Shown: positions 30,243 through 41,494, counted from the first letter of the stretch. The stretch is DNA of 64,000 nucleotides from Orientallactaga sibirica (GCA_036365145.1 JAEOAD010000040.1:14014501-14078500); one strand, 5' to 3'. A program made the numbers and translations. The notes: generated from the sequence alone by a model not told the origin.

Positions 30243-30367
30243 GGCTATCTTTTCTTATATTGATGGATCTTGGATCTCCCCAATACCACATCTCTTAAGC
30301 GTATTTCCCCCATGTGACCAATAACTTGCATGGCATATTCCTGTCTTCTCTGTGGTGTATCGTTATT
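30243..30367. mobile_element. Rodent L1-like repeat, right part
   Basis: Resumes after the nest with 'ggatcttggatctccccaat', up to the start of the tandem duplication at 30,368. Confidence 0.4.
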
Positions 30368-31759
30368 CCACTCGTAAAATGCAAAACGGAAGGGAGACTC
30401 TTAGCACATCAATAATCGCTTGCCACGAGTGGGTCTGGGAAATAGAACTGTACATGTAAGAAATCTTGCAGAAGCTAGACATGCCAAGAAGGGAAGAGGT
30501 ACCGTGGTGTATCTAAGTTGGCATTAGGCACCTTAACTGGTTGTTCCCACCTTGGTGCTCCCCAGCATGTTGGAGGGTGAGTCTGAGTCTTAAGCTCCCC
30601 ATTTAGATAAAAGAACCTAGGCTCTGGAAGTCCAGAGCCTCACGGACAATGAAGGTACAAGTTGAGAATCAAAACGGAGTGTGCTATCCTATCCAGACCC
30701 TCTCCTGACTTTGCCCATCAGAGGGTCAAGATTAGAAAAGGATTTGAGGGCACATTCCTCTTTAAATACAGTAGGAAGCCTCCTTCTAAGGCTCCAGATC
30801 CAGCCAACCCACCCCTGGAAAGCAGATGAAGAAGATGGGAGAAGACCGGGCTTGGCCCTCAGTGTTTGCAGTGTGATTTTTGGTAATCACCCTTGAAGAT
30901 CACGTGTACTCAAAAGCCCAAACCTCCAGACAACAGCAGTCAAACAAGGCCACTTTGGGAAGTAAGCCCCTGTGTGCTGTTCCCGTACTATATAATCCAT
31001 CATTAAGTAGCTGTCATTTTCTTCCAGATAGCTATATTATGTATGGGTGGCAGGGCCACCAATTCGTTTGAACGAGTGCTAAAAATAAATAAATGATGAG
31101 ACTTCTATTTCCATCCGGGATGATTAGAGCCTGCGTTCAGGGTGCCAAGGTGGAGGGAGGGGGCTGAGGGAAGTCAGAGGAAACATTAAAGGCAACGCAA
31201 AGCCCTGGACAGCCACTGGGCCACCGTACAGCTTATGTTTACAAATGAGCCATGGACCAAGTGGGGCCCCTTGCCTGGGGCCCGGGGGTTGCAGGCTAGA
31301 GGGAGGCAGTTATAAGGGTCTCTGGAATTCATTCTTTCTTAAGATCCTCTTATATAAGTGATGTGTTGTGCAATCCAGCAGTTGGTGGCTCAAGGAAGCT
31401 GGCGTGTACCTTAGATAAGAAGTTGAATTATTCCAAAGGCCATTTGGAGTCAGTCTGGCTGGCTGGAAGATGTAGAAGAGTGAAGGGGGCCTCCCACACA
31501 GGACAGGCTACTGCAGCTGAGAAGTTCCCTATATGCAAAGCCACACGAGCCCCCCACTTCCTGAGCATCTGTATTTGGCGAACACCGAAAACCTCCGGCT
31601 TTCCCGCTGAAGGCCCCTGGCTTCCTCTTATTAAAGTCACAAACATGACCCAGTTGCGACAGAGACACAAAACAACAGTTTGGTAGGAGGACGAGGAGGG
31701 GGAGAAATTGAAACCATTTCAGCAGATCACGTGAGTACAAATTCGTGTCCAATATCAAG

Positions 31760-31805
<46 letters not shown>

Positions 31806-32299
31806 CACTAGAACACCAGCTGGTGGGGTCTCATAGGAGAAGGAGAAGCAGGGAGAGTCCAAGCCCGGCGTGCTGAGAAGCCCATTGACCTGGAGGTTGT
31901 CTGAGACGGGGCTCTTTTCATGGCAACCTTGGCTCACCGAGCCAAGACCGACTCCATCAGAATGGTTCCTTCTTGTCAGATTGGCTTGTCAATCAGAAGC
32001 CAGCACCAAGCACCTGCAGCCATTGACACCCTCTGCCACGCGATGTCATCAGGTGGGAAACATCTGGAGCCCGGGGCTCCCCCAAGGAACAGGGGAGCAT
32101 GACACCTTCCCAGAGTCTTTTCCAACTCAAGGACAATGACAAAGGAAATGAGTACACCAGCTCCTCCCACTGTCACCATACTGTCATTGTGCTTCATTTC
32201 CAAAGCCTGGGGAGGGGCAGGTATGTGGCCAAATAAATGTCTTCTATGCATGTATTTTTTAAAACATTTTATCTTTTTGTTTTTATTTATCTTTATTTT
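30368..32299. repeat. Tandem duplication, copy A (1,932 bp)
   Basis: Direct repeat of 32,300-34,220. I count about eight substitutions and a few short indels by eye, plus an (AC)n length difference. Mostly SINE-free unique DNA, with AT-rich part 30,990-31,110. The 107-codon frame at 31,363-31,686 recurs in copy B, but so does all the DNA, so this is no evidence for coding. It ends within the tail of a SINE that is complete only after copy B. Confidence 0.96.
31763..31808. repeat. (AC)n microsatellite, copy A
   Basis: About 22 AC units with one gc interruption, longer than the copy B allele at 33,697. Confidence 0.93.
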
Positions 32300-34220
32300 C
32301 CACTCGCAAAAATGCAAAACGGAAGGGAGACTCTTAGCACATCAATAATCGCTTGCCACGAGTGGGTCTGGGAAATAGATCTGTACATGTAAGAAATCTT
32401 GCAGAAGCTAGACATGCCAAGAAGGGAAGAGGTACCGTGGTGTATCTAAGTTGGCATTAGGCACCTTAACTGGTTGTTCCCACCTTGGTGCTCCCCAGCA
32501 TGTTGGAGGGTGAGTCTGAGTCTTAAGCTCCCCATTTAGATAAAAGAACCTAGGCTCTGGAAGTCCAGAGCCTCACGGACAATGAAGGTACAAGTTGAGA
32601 ATCAAAACGGAGTGTGCTATCCTATCCAGACCCTCTCCTGACTTTGCCCATCAGAGGGTCAAGATTAGAAAAGGATTTGAGGGCACATTCCTCTTTAAAT
32701 ACAGTAGGAAGCCTCCTTCTAAGGCTCCAGATCCAGCCAACCCACCCCTGGAAAGCAGATGAAGAAGATGGGAGAAGACCGGGCTTGGCCCCTCAGTGTT
32801 TGCAGTGTGATTTTTTGGTAATCACCCTTGAAGATCACGTGTACTCAAAAGCCCAAACCTCCAGACAACAGCAGTCAAACAAGGCCACTTTGGGAAGTAA
32901 GCCCCTGTGTGCTGTTCCCGTACTATATAATCCATCATTAAGTAGCTGTCATTTTCTTCCAGATAGCTATATTATGTATGGGTGGCAGGGCCACCAATTC
33001 GTTTGAACGAGTGCTAAAAATAAATAAATGATGAGACTTCTATTTCCATCCGGGATGATTAGAGCCTGCGTTCAGGGTGCCAAGGTGGAGGGAGGGGGCT
33101 GAGGGAAGTCAGAGGAAACATTAAAGGCAACGCAAAGCCCTGGACAGCCACTGGGCCACCGTACAGCTTATGTTTACAAATGAGCCATGGACCAAGTGGG
33201 GCCCCTTGCCTGGGGCCCGGGGTTGCAGGCTAGAGGGAGGCAGTTATAAGGGTCTCTGGAATTCATTCTTTCTTAAGATCCTCTTATATAAGTGATGTGT
33301 TGTGCAATCCAGCAGTTGGTGGCTCAAGGAAGCTGGCGTGTACCTTAGATAAGAAGTTGAATTATTCCAAAGGCCATTTGGAGTCAGTCTGGCTGGCTGG
33401 AAGATGTAGAAGAGTGAAGGGGGCCTCCCACACAGGACAGGCTACTGCAGCTGAGAAGTTCCCTATATGCAAAGCCACACGAGCCCCCCACTTCCTGAGC
33501 ATCTGTATTTGGCGAACACCGAAAACCTCCGGCTTTCCCGCTGAAGGCCCCTGGCTTCCTCTTAGTAAAGTCACAAACATGACCCAGTTGCGACAGAGAC
33601 ACAAAACAACAGTTTGGTAGGAGGATGAGGAGGGGGAGAAATTGAAACCATTTCAGCAGATCACGTGAGTACAAATTCGTGTCCAATATCAAGATTACAC
33701 ACACACACACACGCACACGCACACACACTAGAACACCAGCTGGTGGGGTCTCATAGGAGAAGGAGAAGCAGGGAGAGTCCAAGCCCGGCGTGCTGAAAAG
33801 CCCATTGACCTGGAGGTTGTCTGAGACGGGGCTCTTTTCATGGCAACCTTGGCTCACCGAGCCAAGACCGACTCCATCAGAATGGTTCCTTCTTGTCAGA
33901 TTGGCTTGTCAATCAGAAGCCAGCACCAAGCACCTGCAGCCATTGACACCCTCCGCCACGCGATGTCATCAGGTGGGAAACATCTGGAGCCCGGGGCTCC
34001 CCCAAGGAACGGGGGAGCATGACACCTTCCCAGAGCCTTTTCCAACTCAAGGACAATGACAAAGGAAATGAGTACACCAGCTCCTCCCACTGTCACCATA
34101 CTGTCATTGTGCTTCATTTCCAAAGCCTGGGGAGGGGCAGGTATGTGGCCAAATAAATGTCTTCTATGCATGTATTTTTTAAAACATTTTATCTTTTTTG
34201 TTTTTATTTATCTTTATTTT
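32300..34220. repeat. Tandem duplication, copy B (1,921 bp)
   Basis: Second copy, head-to-tail. It starts ccactcgcaaaaatgc, compared with ccactcgtaaaatgc in copy A, and ends in tttatctttatttt, where the flanking SINE (to 34,410) continues. One extra C near 32,790 and one extra T near 32,817 change the reading frames compared with copy A, as expected for non-coding DNA. Confidence 0.96.
33697..33728. repeat. (AC)n microsatellite, copy B
   Basis: About 16 AC-type units with two gc interruptions. Confidence 0.93.
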
Positions 34221-34411
34221 ATTTATTTGTTAGAGACAGAGAGAGGGAGAGGGAGTGAGAATGGGTGCTCCAGGGCCCCTAGCCAATGCAAACAAACTCC
34301 AGATGCATGTGCCACCTTGTGCATCTGGCTTACGTGGAACCTGGAGAATCGAACCGGGGTCCTTAGGCTTCTCAGGCAAGTGTCTTAACTGCTAAGCCAT
34401 CTCTCAACCCT
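34194..34411 (-). mobile_element. DIP-type SINE
   Basis: Antisense copy, flanked by aaaacatttta at about 34,182 and 34,413, so inserted in the tail of the next SINE. Its own tail (to 34,220) is included in the tandem duplication. Confidence 0.92.
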
Positions 34412-34423
34412 AAAACATTTTAT

Positions 34424-34629
34424 TTATTTATTTGTTTATTTGAAAGAGAGAAAGAGGGAAGGAGAGAGAGGGAGAGAATGGGCGGGCCAAGGCCTCTAGT
34501 CATTGCAAATGAACTTCAGACACATATGCCACCTTGTGCATCTGGCTTTATGTGGGAACTGAAGAATCAAACCGGGATCCTTTGGCTTTGCAGGCAAATG
34601 TCTTAACCACTAAGCCATCTCTCCAGCCC
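34424..34629 (-). mobile_element. DIP-type SINE
   Basis: Antisense copy. tgcatgtat at 34,167 and 34,633 is the outer target duplication, so this SINE came first and the 34,194 copy second. Confidence 0.91.
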
Positions 34630-34639
34630 CTGTGCATGT

Positions 34640-35090
34640 ATGTTTTGATACAAAGGAGATACAGCTATCCTGTAAGACCCCAAGGGATTCTAGGGACATG
34701 GTGAACATCTTAATCTCCAAATTTATGGTCCCCAAAACCTTGGGAAATAAAGATGTTAGAATATCTTGATTTAAACTGTCTCTTTTTTTGAAATTGGATG
34801 TGCTTATGCATAGAACCTTATCACTTTTCAAATCAAAACAGCTCCATTAGCTGCAAAGTCATAGATTGTAGGAATACACTGCACAGTCAGATGACTATAT
34901 AGTCAATGATGATATATTATATATTTCAAAACAGCTAGAAGGAAGTACTTGGAATGTTTTCACCACAAAGAGAAGAGAATTGAAGTTGTTGGATATGCTT
35001 ATTACTTAGATGTAATCATTACAAATTATCTACATATGTCTATATATCTATATATGTATATGTATATACACATCATATATAAACATCATG
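34640..35090. other. Unique AT-rich DNA
   Basis: Unique, with TA-rich clusters near 34,910-34,925 and 35,030-35,075. No gene, promoter or family recognised. Confidence 0.45.
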
Positions 35091-35091
35091 A

Positions 35092-35172
35092 CAGATTTGG
35101 CAGTTAGTAGAGTGTTTGCCTAGCACGCACAAGGCCCTGTGTCCCATTCCCAATGCCATCAAAAAAAAAACC
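35092..35172 (+). mobile_element. ID SINE
   Basis: 'ggcagttagtagagtgtttgcctagcacgc', read in two parts as the ID A-box region and 'acaaggccctgtgtcccattccc' as its B-box region, followed by a 10-base A-run. Diverged copy. Confidence 0.75.
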
Positions 35173-35181
35173 ACCATACTA

Positions 35182-35396
35182 TGGGGCTGGAGAGATGGCT
35201 TAGCAATTAAGGCATTTGCCTGCAAAGCCAAAGGACCCCAGTTCAATTCTCCAGGACCCACGTAAGCCAGATGTACAAAGGGGTGCATGAGTCTGGAGTT
35301 CATTTGCAGTGGCTAAAGACCCTGGTCTCTCTCGCTCTCTTCTCTCTCTCTCTCTCTCTTTCTCTCTCAAATAAATAAATAAAATATATTTTTAAA
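35182..35396 (+). mobile_element. DIP-type SINE
   Basis: Full-length sense copy right after the ID A-run. The 'cgtgcccattc' part is missing before the CT block. Confidence 0.91.
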
Positions 35397-35698
35397 AATA
35401 TACTGAACCCCATGGATATTTATAATATGTCAATTTTAATAAAAATCTTATGGCCAAGATAGACCATGAGGTTAACTCCAGACAGGCACCCATCTCCTCT
35501 AGCTGATTTAATGAGGAGTGAGGCATCAGGGCCCCCAGTGAAGGCTGCTGTCTTTGTGTGCTGCTTCAGGCTGAAGACCCAGTGCAGCCCCACCTCAGTC
35601 CCTACCTCAGGCCTCTGTAAAGGAAAGGGATGGAGCCTGAGGAATAGAACAAAGGGAACAGCCAAAAGCTGAAGGGTGTACAAGAAAGTAGGATTAAG
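35397..35698. other. Unique DNA, no gene seen
   Basis: Opposed frames at 35,420-35,683 (87 codons, minus) and 35,466-35,672 (68 codons, plus) have no domain. Confidence 0.42.
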
Positions 35699-35932
35699 GG
35701 CCGGAGAGATGGTTTAGTGGTTAAGGCTCTCGCCTGCAAAGCCTAAGGACCCAGGTTTGACTTTCCAGATTCCACATAAGCCAGATACAAAAGGTGAGGC
35801 AAGCACAAGGTCACACATGCCCACTAGGTGGCACAAGCATCTGGAGTTCGAGTGCAGTGGCTGAGGCCCTGGTGTGCCAAATCTCTCTTTCTCTCTCTCT
35901 CTAAAAAATACAATATTTTATTTTAAAAAATG
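35699..35932 (+). mobile_element. DIP-type SINE, long variant
   Basis: Sense copy with the extra middle 'aaggtgaggcaagcac' + 'aaggtcacacatgcccac' + 'taggtggcacaagc'. It defines the same subfamily as 10,496. Tail ends in ATTTTA-rich DNA. Confidence 0.9.
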
Positions 35933-36595
35933 AGGGTAGATTAAGAAAAAAAGGAAAGAAGTATCGAGGTGAGAAACGCAGGGCTTTGGTTAGGATGAGC
36001 TTTGCCCCCCCACTCCCACCCTCCTAAGGGTTCATGGGTTGAACCCCAATGTGGTGACATCAGAGATGCTGGGAACACTGGGTTGGAAGCCGTCTCGGGG
36101 GACTGTAGGGCCTCTCTGGGTCGCTCTCTCACTGAGATTGCTTCTTCTGTTGCTCCTCCGCTGTAGTCAGAGTGGCCCTTGGCAGAATCCACGTCCCACA
36201 GCTTGCATTTTCAGCCTCCCAACCTTGAGCTTAGCAACCTCTCCAGTTGATAGTCCACCCAGCCTTGGTATTTAGTTACGGGGATATCTAACCTCACAAT
36301 CAATCCCCAAGTGTTTTTAACAGCCAGTTACACACCTCCAAATATATATATATATCCAGGCAATTCACAGACTATAAAACAAATAGAAAAGATAGCCAAT
36401 GGCTATTTATTTATAGTTTCCTTGTCTCCCAGGAGACAGGTAATTCAGGAGACAAATACAGCAGTGAATGTGTGCATCGTAATTACTCTCTACAGTAGAA
36501 ACTTAGAAAATGGAAACAGCTGGAACCATGCCCACCACTGCTTGACAATGCTGAGGTCCTGAGCATACAGCCTGCTCAATGCTGGATAAACATAC
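35933..36595. other. Unique DNA, no gene seen
   Basis: Contains a short (TA)n at 36,343-36,354. The region 36,370-36,560 is AT-rich and SINE-free. No supported open frame. Confidence 0.42.
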
Positions 36596-36775
36596 GAAAC
36601 CCGTTAAAGCTTCCAACAACCTCGTAGTATCGCTACATCCATCTTATAATGAAGAAACTGGGATTTGTGAGGAGGTGGGTAACTTCCTCACGTTCTCAAC
36701 CCAGCAAAGTATCCGAAGAGAGACTTTTAAAACCAAATCTATGTGCCATACTGTGCAAAGTCTTAAACAGTCACT
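36596..36775 (-). mobile_element. MIR SINE
   Basis: 'caacaacctcgtagtatcgc', 'cttataatgaagaaactggg', 'gtgggtaacttcctcacg' and 'aaccaaatctatgtgcc' fit antisense MIR in order. Confidence 0.65.
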
Positions 36776-36929
36776 GCATCTTCAATCCATGTGGAAACCA
36801 GGAAGGAAGGGGGAGGGGAAAGGCAGTGTGGGCTAGATCTTCCTTGTCACCAGGAAACAATTGGTCTCCCACAAGGCCCACCTTGAAGAGCTGCCAGTGA
36901 GGAAAGCAAGGTCAAGAGTGCTGGATGCA

Positions 36930-37171
36930 GCCTGGAGAGATGGCTTAGCGGTGAAGCGCTTGCCTGTGAAGCCTAAGGACCTCTGATTCGAGGCTCGATT
37001 CCCCAGTGCCCATGTAAGCCAGATGCACAAGGTGACGCATGCATCTGGGGTTCGTTTGCAGTGGCTGGAGGCCCTGGCGCATCCATTCTCTCTCTCTCTC
37101 TCACTCTCTCTCTCTCTGTCACTCTCAAATAAATAAATACAAATAAACAAAAATTTAAAGAAAGAAAAAAA
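36930..37171 (+). mobile_element. DIP-type SINE
   Basis: Sense copy of the 'cctgtgaagcc...gattcgaggctcg' subtype. Duplications gtgctggatgca (36,918-36,929) and gtgttggatgca (37,172-37,183), one mismatch. Confidence 0.93.
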
Positions 37172-37243
37172 GTGTTGGATGCATGGCTGAGAGGAGAGTT
37201 TCCCTTAGGCACGCTGCTCTCCTCCACCCAAATAATCAGAGCT

Positions 37244-37405
37244 TTTTTTTTAAATTTTTTTTATGGTTTTGCAAGGTAGGGTTTCACCCTAGCTCAGGCT
37301 GACCTAGAATTCACTATGTAATCTCAGAGTGGCCTTAACTCATGGCGATCCTCCTACCTCAGCCTTCCAAGTGCTGGGATTAAAGGCGTGCACCACCACG
37401 CCCAG
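37244..37405 (-). mobile_element. B1 SINE
   Basis: Full-length antisense copy between two 'agagct' flanks. Four bases lost at 'gtggccttaactc'. Confidence 0.92.
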
Positions 37406-37627
37406 TTAGAGCTCTTTTAAGGAGAAGAGAACAGGTACATAATGCCAGCACAGACACCTGCCTCCCTGAGCTTCTTACACAGAAGAAAACGGCAAAAAGC
37501 TGGGTGAGGTGCTGGAGTATGGGCACGGATGTAGAAGAAAATAAAAATATTTTAAGAGTCTCAGGCTCTACTGACTGAGCTAGCCGGGCAAAAATAAAAC
37601 TATTTAAAAATAAAGAAAATTACTTAG

Positions 37628-37803
37628 GGGCTGGAGAGATGGCTCAGCAGTTAAGGCACTTTGCCTGCAAAGCCTAAGCACCAGAGTATGGTTCCCCAGT
37701 ACCCACATAAAACCAGATGCACAAAGTGTTGCATGTGTTGGGAGTTCATAAGCAGTGGCTAGAGGCCCTGGTGCACCCATTCTCTCTCTCTCTCTCCCTT
37801 TCC

Positions 37804-37870
<67 letters not shown>

Positions 37871-37880
37871 TTCAAATAAG
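37628..37880 (+). mobile_element. DIP-type SINE with (CT)n(TA)n tail
   Basis: Sense copy in which the CT block (37,779-37,830) runs into about 17 TA units (37,832-37,867). Confidence 0.9.
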
Positions 37881-37913
37881 TACTTTTTTAAAAAGATTGA
37901 AAAAATTAAAGAA

Positions 37914-38080
37914 GAGCCAGGCATGGTGGTGCACGCCTTTAATCCCAGCACTCCAGAAACAGAGGTAGGAGGATTGCTGTGAGTTAGAGGCCAGCCTGAC
38001 ACTGCATCTTGAATTCCAGGTCAGCCTGGACTAGACTGAGACCCTACCTCAAAAAAAAAAAAAAAAAAAAAACTAAAGAA
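37914..38080 (+). mobile_element. B1 SINE
   Basis: Sense full-length copy with variant 'gacactgcatcttgaattcc' and a 22-base A-run. Confidence 0.91.
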
Positions 38081-38091
38081 AAAAAAACTCA

Positions 38092-38769
38092 CCTGGAGAT
38101 AGTTGAATAGAAATCCTGAGGAAGAAGAATGAACAAAAGACAGAGTGGGGTGAAGGGTAGAACGGCAGATTGGGTACATCCAAAGATGGGCATAGGTTTG
38201 TCCACACGGGATCTGAAGTGAAGGATGTCCACGTGGACGGACCACTGAACCCGGAGATATCAAACATTCTTAGTGCAGAGGGATCTATTATGGCTGGCGA
38301 CACCAACATCAGAAGGATACTGAAATGCTGGACGTTTCTCAGAGCAGAAAGCACCACAGGAGAAAACCAAGGATCCAAGGGATGAAAGGAATGCCCACCC
38401 TTGGTGACAGTAAGGAAGTGAGCTGAGAAAATGAACAAGGCAAATTTCCTATCTGTTCAGAAGAGAGTCCAAAAAGTGGTCTCGAAAAGATTGGGTTAAA
38501 GTGAATTTCAGAGCCAAGGTTAACTGTGAAAACGCAGCTGAGGATTTAAGGAGGAAGAGAACTAAGGAAAACCCTTGGTTTGGCCAAAAGAGATAATAAT
38601 TATCTAGAGACAGCAGAGCAGAGTGGAGGAACCAAAAGTCAAGGCAGTTCATATTCTCAGCAGTGACCCAGAGGACTGTAAGAGGATCACTGAGTGACCA
38701 CTGGGTTCTCGATGTCTCCTACCTATACATCATTTCAGTGCCATGATGATTCTTTAAACGGCTTATTAT
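38092..38769. other. Unique DNA, no gene seen
   Basis: About 680 bases, purine-rich, SINE-free. An antisense 121-codon frame at 38,073-38,438 begins near a SINE tail and lacks a domain. A decayed transposon is possible but I recognise none. Confidence 0.42.
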
Positions 38770-38956
38770 TCTTACATAGTAGATACAGAGAGAAAGAGAG
38801 AGAGAATGGGTATGTTGGGGCCTCTAGCCAATGCAAATGAACTCCAGACACATGCGTCACCTCATGCATCTGACTTACATGAGTTCTGGGGAGTTGAACC
38901 TGGGTCCTTAGGCTTCACAGGCAAGCACCTTAACCACTCAACCATCTCTCCAGTCC
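38770..38956 (-). mobile_element. DIP-type SINE
   Basis: Antisense copy with no T-rich tail part. It begins in the GA block at 38,787. Confidence 0.87.
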
Positions 38957-39265
38957 AATACAGAAAATCTTTAATAAGCCCGATCATTGATTCTGCATGC
39001 CATTGCCAGCCCTTGGGTGGAGTAGAAAACATAATTTATGAACTTACAAATAGGTTCTAGATACTCGTATAAAGAAAACTTTATACTATGAGTTGCATGG
39101 TTGTGTTATCTGCGGCCCTCCTCTGTGAAGTCACCCACCTGCTCCAGCCCCAAAGAGCGTTCCCACACGTCCTGAGCTCCACTTCAAAAACCTGGCACTT
39201 CCCAAAGTCACAAGCTTGCCTTTGATGCCTTTGAAGTGTCCATGGGAGAAACTGAGTATTTGAGA

Positions 39266-39298
<33 letters not shown>

Positions 39299-39574
39299 CC
39301 TTGAGGTCATCTGAGTGCCCTTTCCGTCAGCACCTCTTGAAACTAAAGGCTGTTTTTAAAGGAGAAAGCCAGTCTCTCCCCTCTTGGCCAAAGCAGCGCC
39401 ACCCTGAGCTGTGAATAGTGAAAGGTCAGTATAGTAAAAGCCCAGCGTGGCAGCAAGGCTGAGCGTAGACCATGACTTGTCAACACGTGGACCACGCACA
39501 GATTTTAGAAATGCCAGCTCAATAATTTTCAATAAGAAACAAAGCACCACATCATTGTATAATATTACACAATT
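38957..39574. other. Unique DNA with poly-A
   Basis: Split by a pure run of about 30 A at 39,267-39,296 that is not attached to any SINE I can see. No gene recognised. Confidence 0.45.
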
Positions 39575-39888
39575 GTCTGAGCCCGGAGAGATGGCTCAGC
39601 GGTTAAGTGAGCTTCCTGCGCAAGCAAGAGGGCTTAAGGGGGCCTGGGATCTCCCAGGTTTGAATTTCTAGATCCCACAGAAACAACTGAGCATGCCCAC
39701 CCATGCCTGCAATCCCAGTCCCACAAAGGGGGGCAGAGACGAGAGAACTGAAGCAGCAAGGCCATGGCGCAGGGACATCTGACAGTCTGCCCTGATCACT
39801 GCAAGTGGGCAGCCTACGCATGGGGCACCACAGGGGACATACATTAACATATACCACACACATACCACATCTCACACCCACCCACCAC

Positions 39889-39920
<32 letters not shown>

Positions 39921-39955
39921 AGCAAAAATAAAAATAAAAATAAATAAATGGCTGC
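39575..39955 (+). mobile_element. B3/B4-type SINE
   Basis: Sense composite: head 'cccggagagatggctcagcg', 'gggatctcccaggtttgaat', 'catgcctgcaatcccagtcc', 'ggacatctgacagtctgcc', ending in CA-rich DNA with (AC)n at 39,893-39,920. Confidence 0.62.
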
Positions 39956-40127
39956 ACAGGTGCCCCACCGTTGCACACAGTTCCAGCGCTCAGAAGATAT
40001 TAAACGGCATTTCTCAAGGTGTCATTATGTGAACTGACTTCAGGTCATACAGATGTTTGACTTGGGATGGGAGGACATCTGGATAAGCCCACTGGAAGTT
40101 GAAAATATCCAGTCAAAACTGCGTGCA

Positions 40128-40360
40128 GGGCTGGAGAGATGGCTCAGCATTTAAGGTGTTTGCCTGCAATGTCTAATGACCCTGTTTCATGCCCCAGGAC
40201 CCACGTAAAGTCAGATGCATAAAGTGGTGCATGTATCTAGAGTTGGTCTGCAGTGGCTAGAGGCCCTGGTGTGCCTATTCTCTCTCTCTCTCTCTCCATC
40301 TCTCTCTCTCTCTCTGCCTTCTCTCTGTATCTATCAAATAAATAAATAGAATTTTTTTAA
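40128..40360 (+). mobile_element. DIP-type SINE
   Basis: Sense copy with several substitutions ('ggtgtttgcctgcaatgtct') and a CT block of about 55 bases. Confidence 0.91.
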
Positions 40361-40576
40361 GTTTAAGCAAACAATGGCACCTTTGGTATGAAGACATGAG
40401 CAGAAGCCACAAGATGTAGACGTATGGCTGACCGTTGCTGTCTCTTCCCATCTTAGTAAATGAAACACAACTGGCTTCTTAGTCCTTAAGAAAATACCCA
40501 TTACCCAGGGTCATTATCATGGGCACCAGAGATCAACCACTTGTGTTTTACATACAGAAAGAAACCAAAGAGGGTG

Positions 40577-40849
40577 CTATGGAATGAATTGTGTCCCCCC
40601 CCCATATATATCTTGATGCCCTAACCCCCAGTGTGAGTGTATTTGGGAAACAGTGTTTTTTCAGGGGAGATGATTAAGGTTTAGTGAGGTCATAAGGGTG
40701 GACCCCTAAACCAATAGGTTTGGGAAACAGATGAAAAGAGGAAAAGACAATTTCCCCCACAGCTCTAACTTCAAATATCAAAGCTCATTGTTCCTTAAAT
40801 GTGCTCATAACACTTAACATTAGCTCTCAGTTGGACAAAATCATCTAAC
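40577..40849 (+). mobile_element. MLT1-type LTR, part 1
   Basis: 'tgctatggaatgaattgtgt', 'atcttgatgccctaaccccc', 'gattaaggtttagtgaggtc' and 'aagggtggacccctaaacc' are the canonical 5' half of MLT1/MaLR LTRs. The element continues at 41,092, 41,507 and 41,820 between three SINEs. Confidence 0.75.
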
Positions 40850-40862
40850 ACAAAGACTATTT

Positions 40863-41078
40863 TTTAAATTTTTATTTATTTATTTATTTTATTTGAGGGA
40901 GAGAGATAGAGGTGGGGGGTAGAGAATGGGCATGCCGCAGGGCATTCAGCTGCTGCAAATGAAATCCAGGTACATGCACCACCTTGTGCACCTGGCTTAC
41001 ATGGGCCCTGGGGAATTGAACCTGGGTCCTTTGCTTTTGCAAGCAAGCACCTTAGCCACTGAGCCATCACTCCAGCCT
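40863..41078 (-). mobile_element. DIP-type SINE
   Basis: Antisense copy in the MLT1 LTR with perfect duplication acaaagactattt at 40,850-40,862 and 41,079-41,091. Confidence 0.94.
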
Positions 41079-41091
41079 ACAAAGACTATTT

Positions 41092-41244
41092 CATAGGAGT
41101 GTTGACTCTTCCTTTCTCCCTCCTCCTTCCATCTTTCTGGCACTCTCTCTTCGTGCACATACAAGGAGGAGACCCCATGAGGACATATCAAGAGGGTGTT
41201 CTCCTATAAGCTGAAAAATGCTCTTACCCTGAATGAAATTTTCT
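41092..41244 (+). mobile_element. MLT1-type LTR, part 2
   Basis: 'catctttctggcactctctc' and 'atgaggacatatcaagaggg' correspond to the central LTR part (gccatgtgaggacacag...). Confidence 0.6.
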
Positions 41245-41494
41245 TTTTTCTTTTTCTTTTTTCTTTCTTTTTTTTTTTTTTTTTTGGAGAGAGGAGAGGA
41301 AGACAAAGAACGGGCGCACCAGCAGCCTCTCAGCTGCTAAGAATGAACTCCAGATGTGTGCACCCCTTATGGCCAAGTTTGCGCCCTTGCGTCACTTTGC
41401 ATCTGGCTAAATGTGGGACCTGGAGATAGGAACCGGTGTTCTTGGGCTTAGAAGGCAGGCGCCTTAACCACTAAGCCATCTCTCCAGTACCTGC
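41245..41494 (-). mobile_element. DIP-type SINE, long variant
   Basis: Antisense copy with an extended middle ('atggccaagtttgcgccctt'). Duplication atgaaattttct at 41,233-41,244 and 41,495-41,506. Confidence 0.91.

Noticed and set aside
33384..33857. 157-codon antisense frame in the tandem duplication, also partly open in copy A
   Set aside because: The shared openness follows from DNA identity; it crosses the AC microsatellite and small indels between the copies break other frames freely.
35092..35172. Possible BC1-like RNA gene
   Set aside because: ID copy is diverged and followed by a short A-run; nothing distinguishes it from an ordinary dispersed copy.
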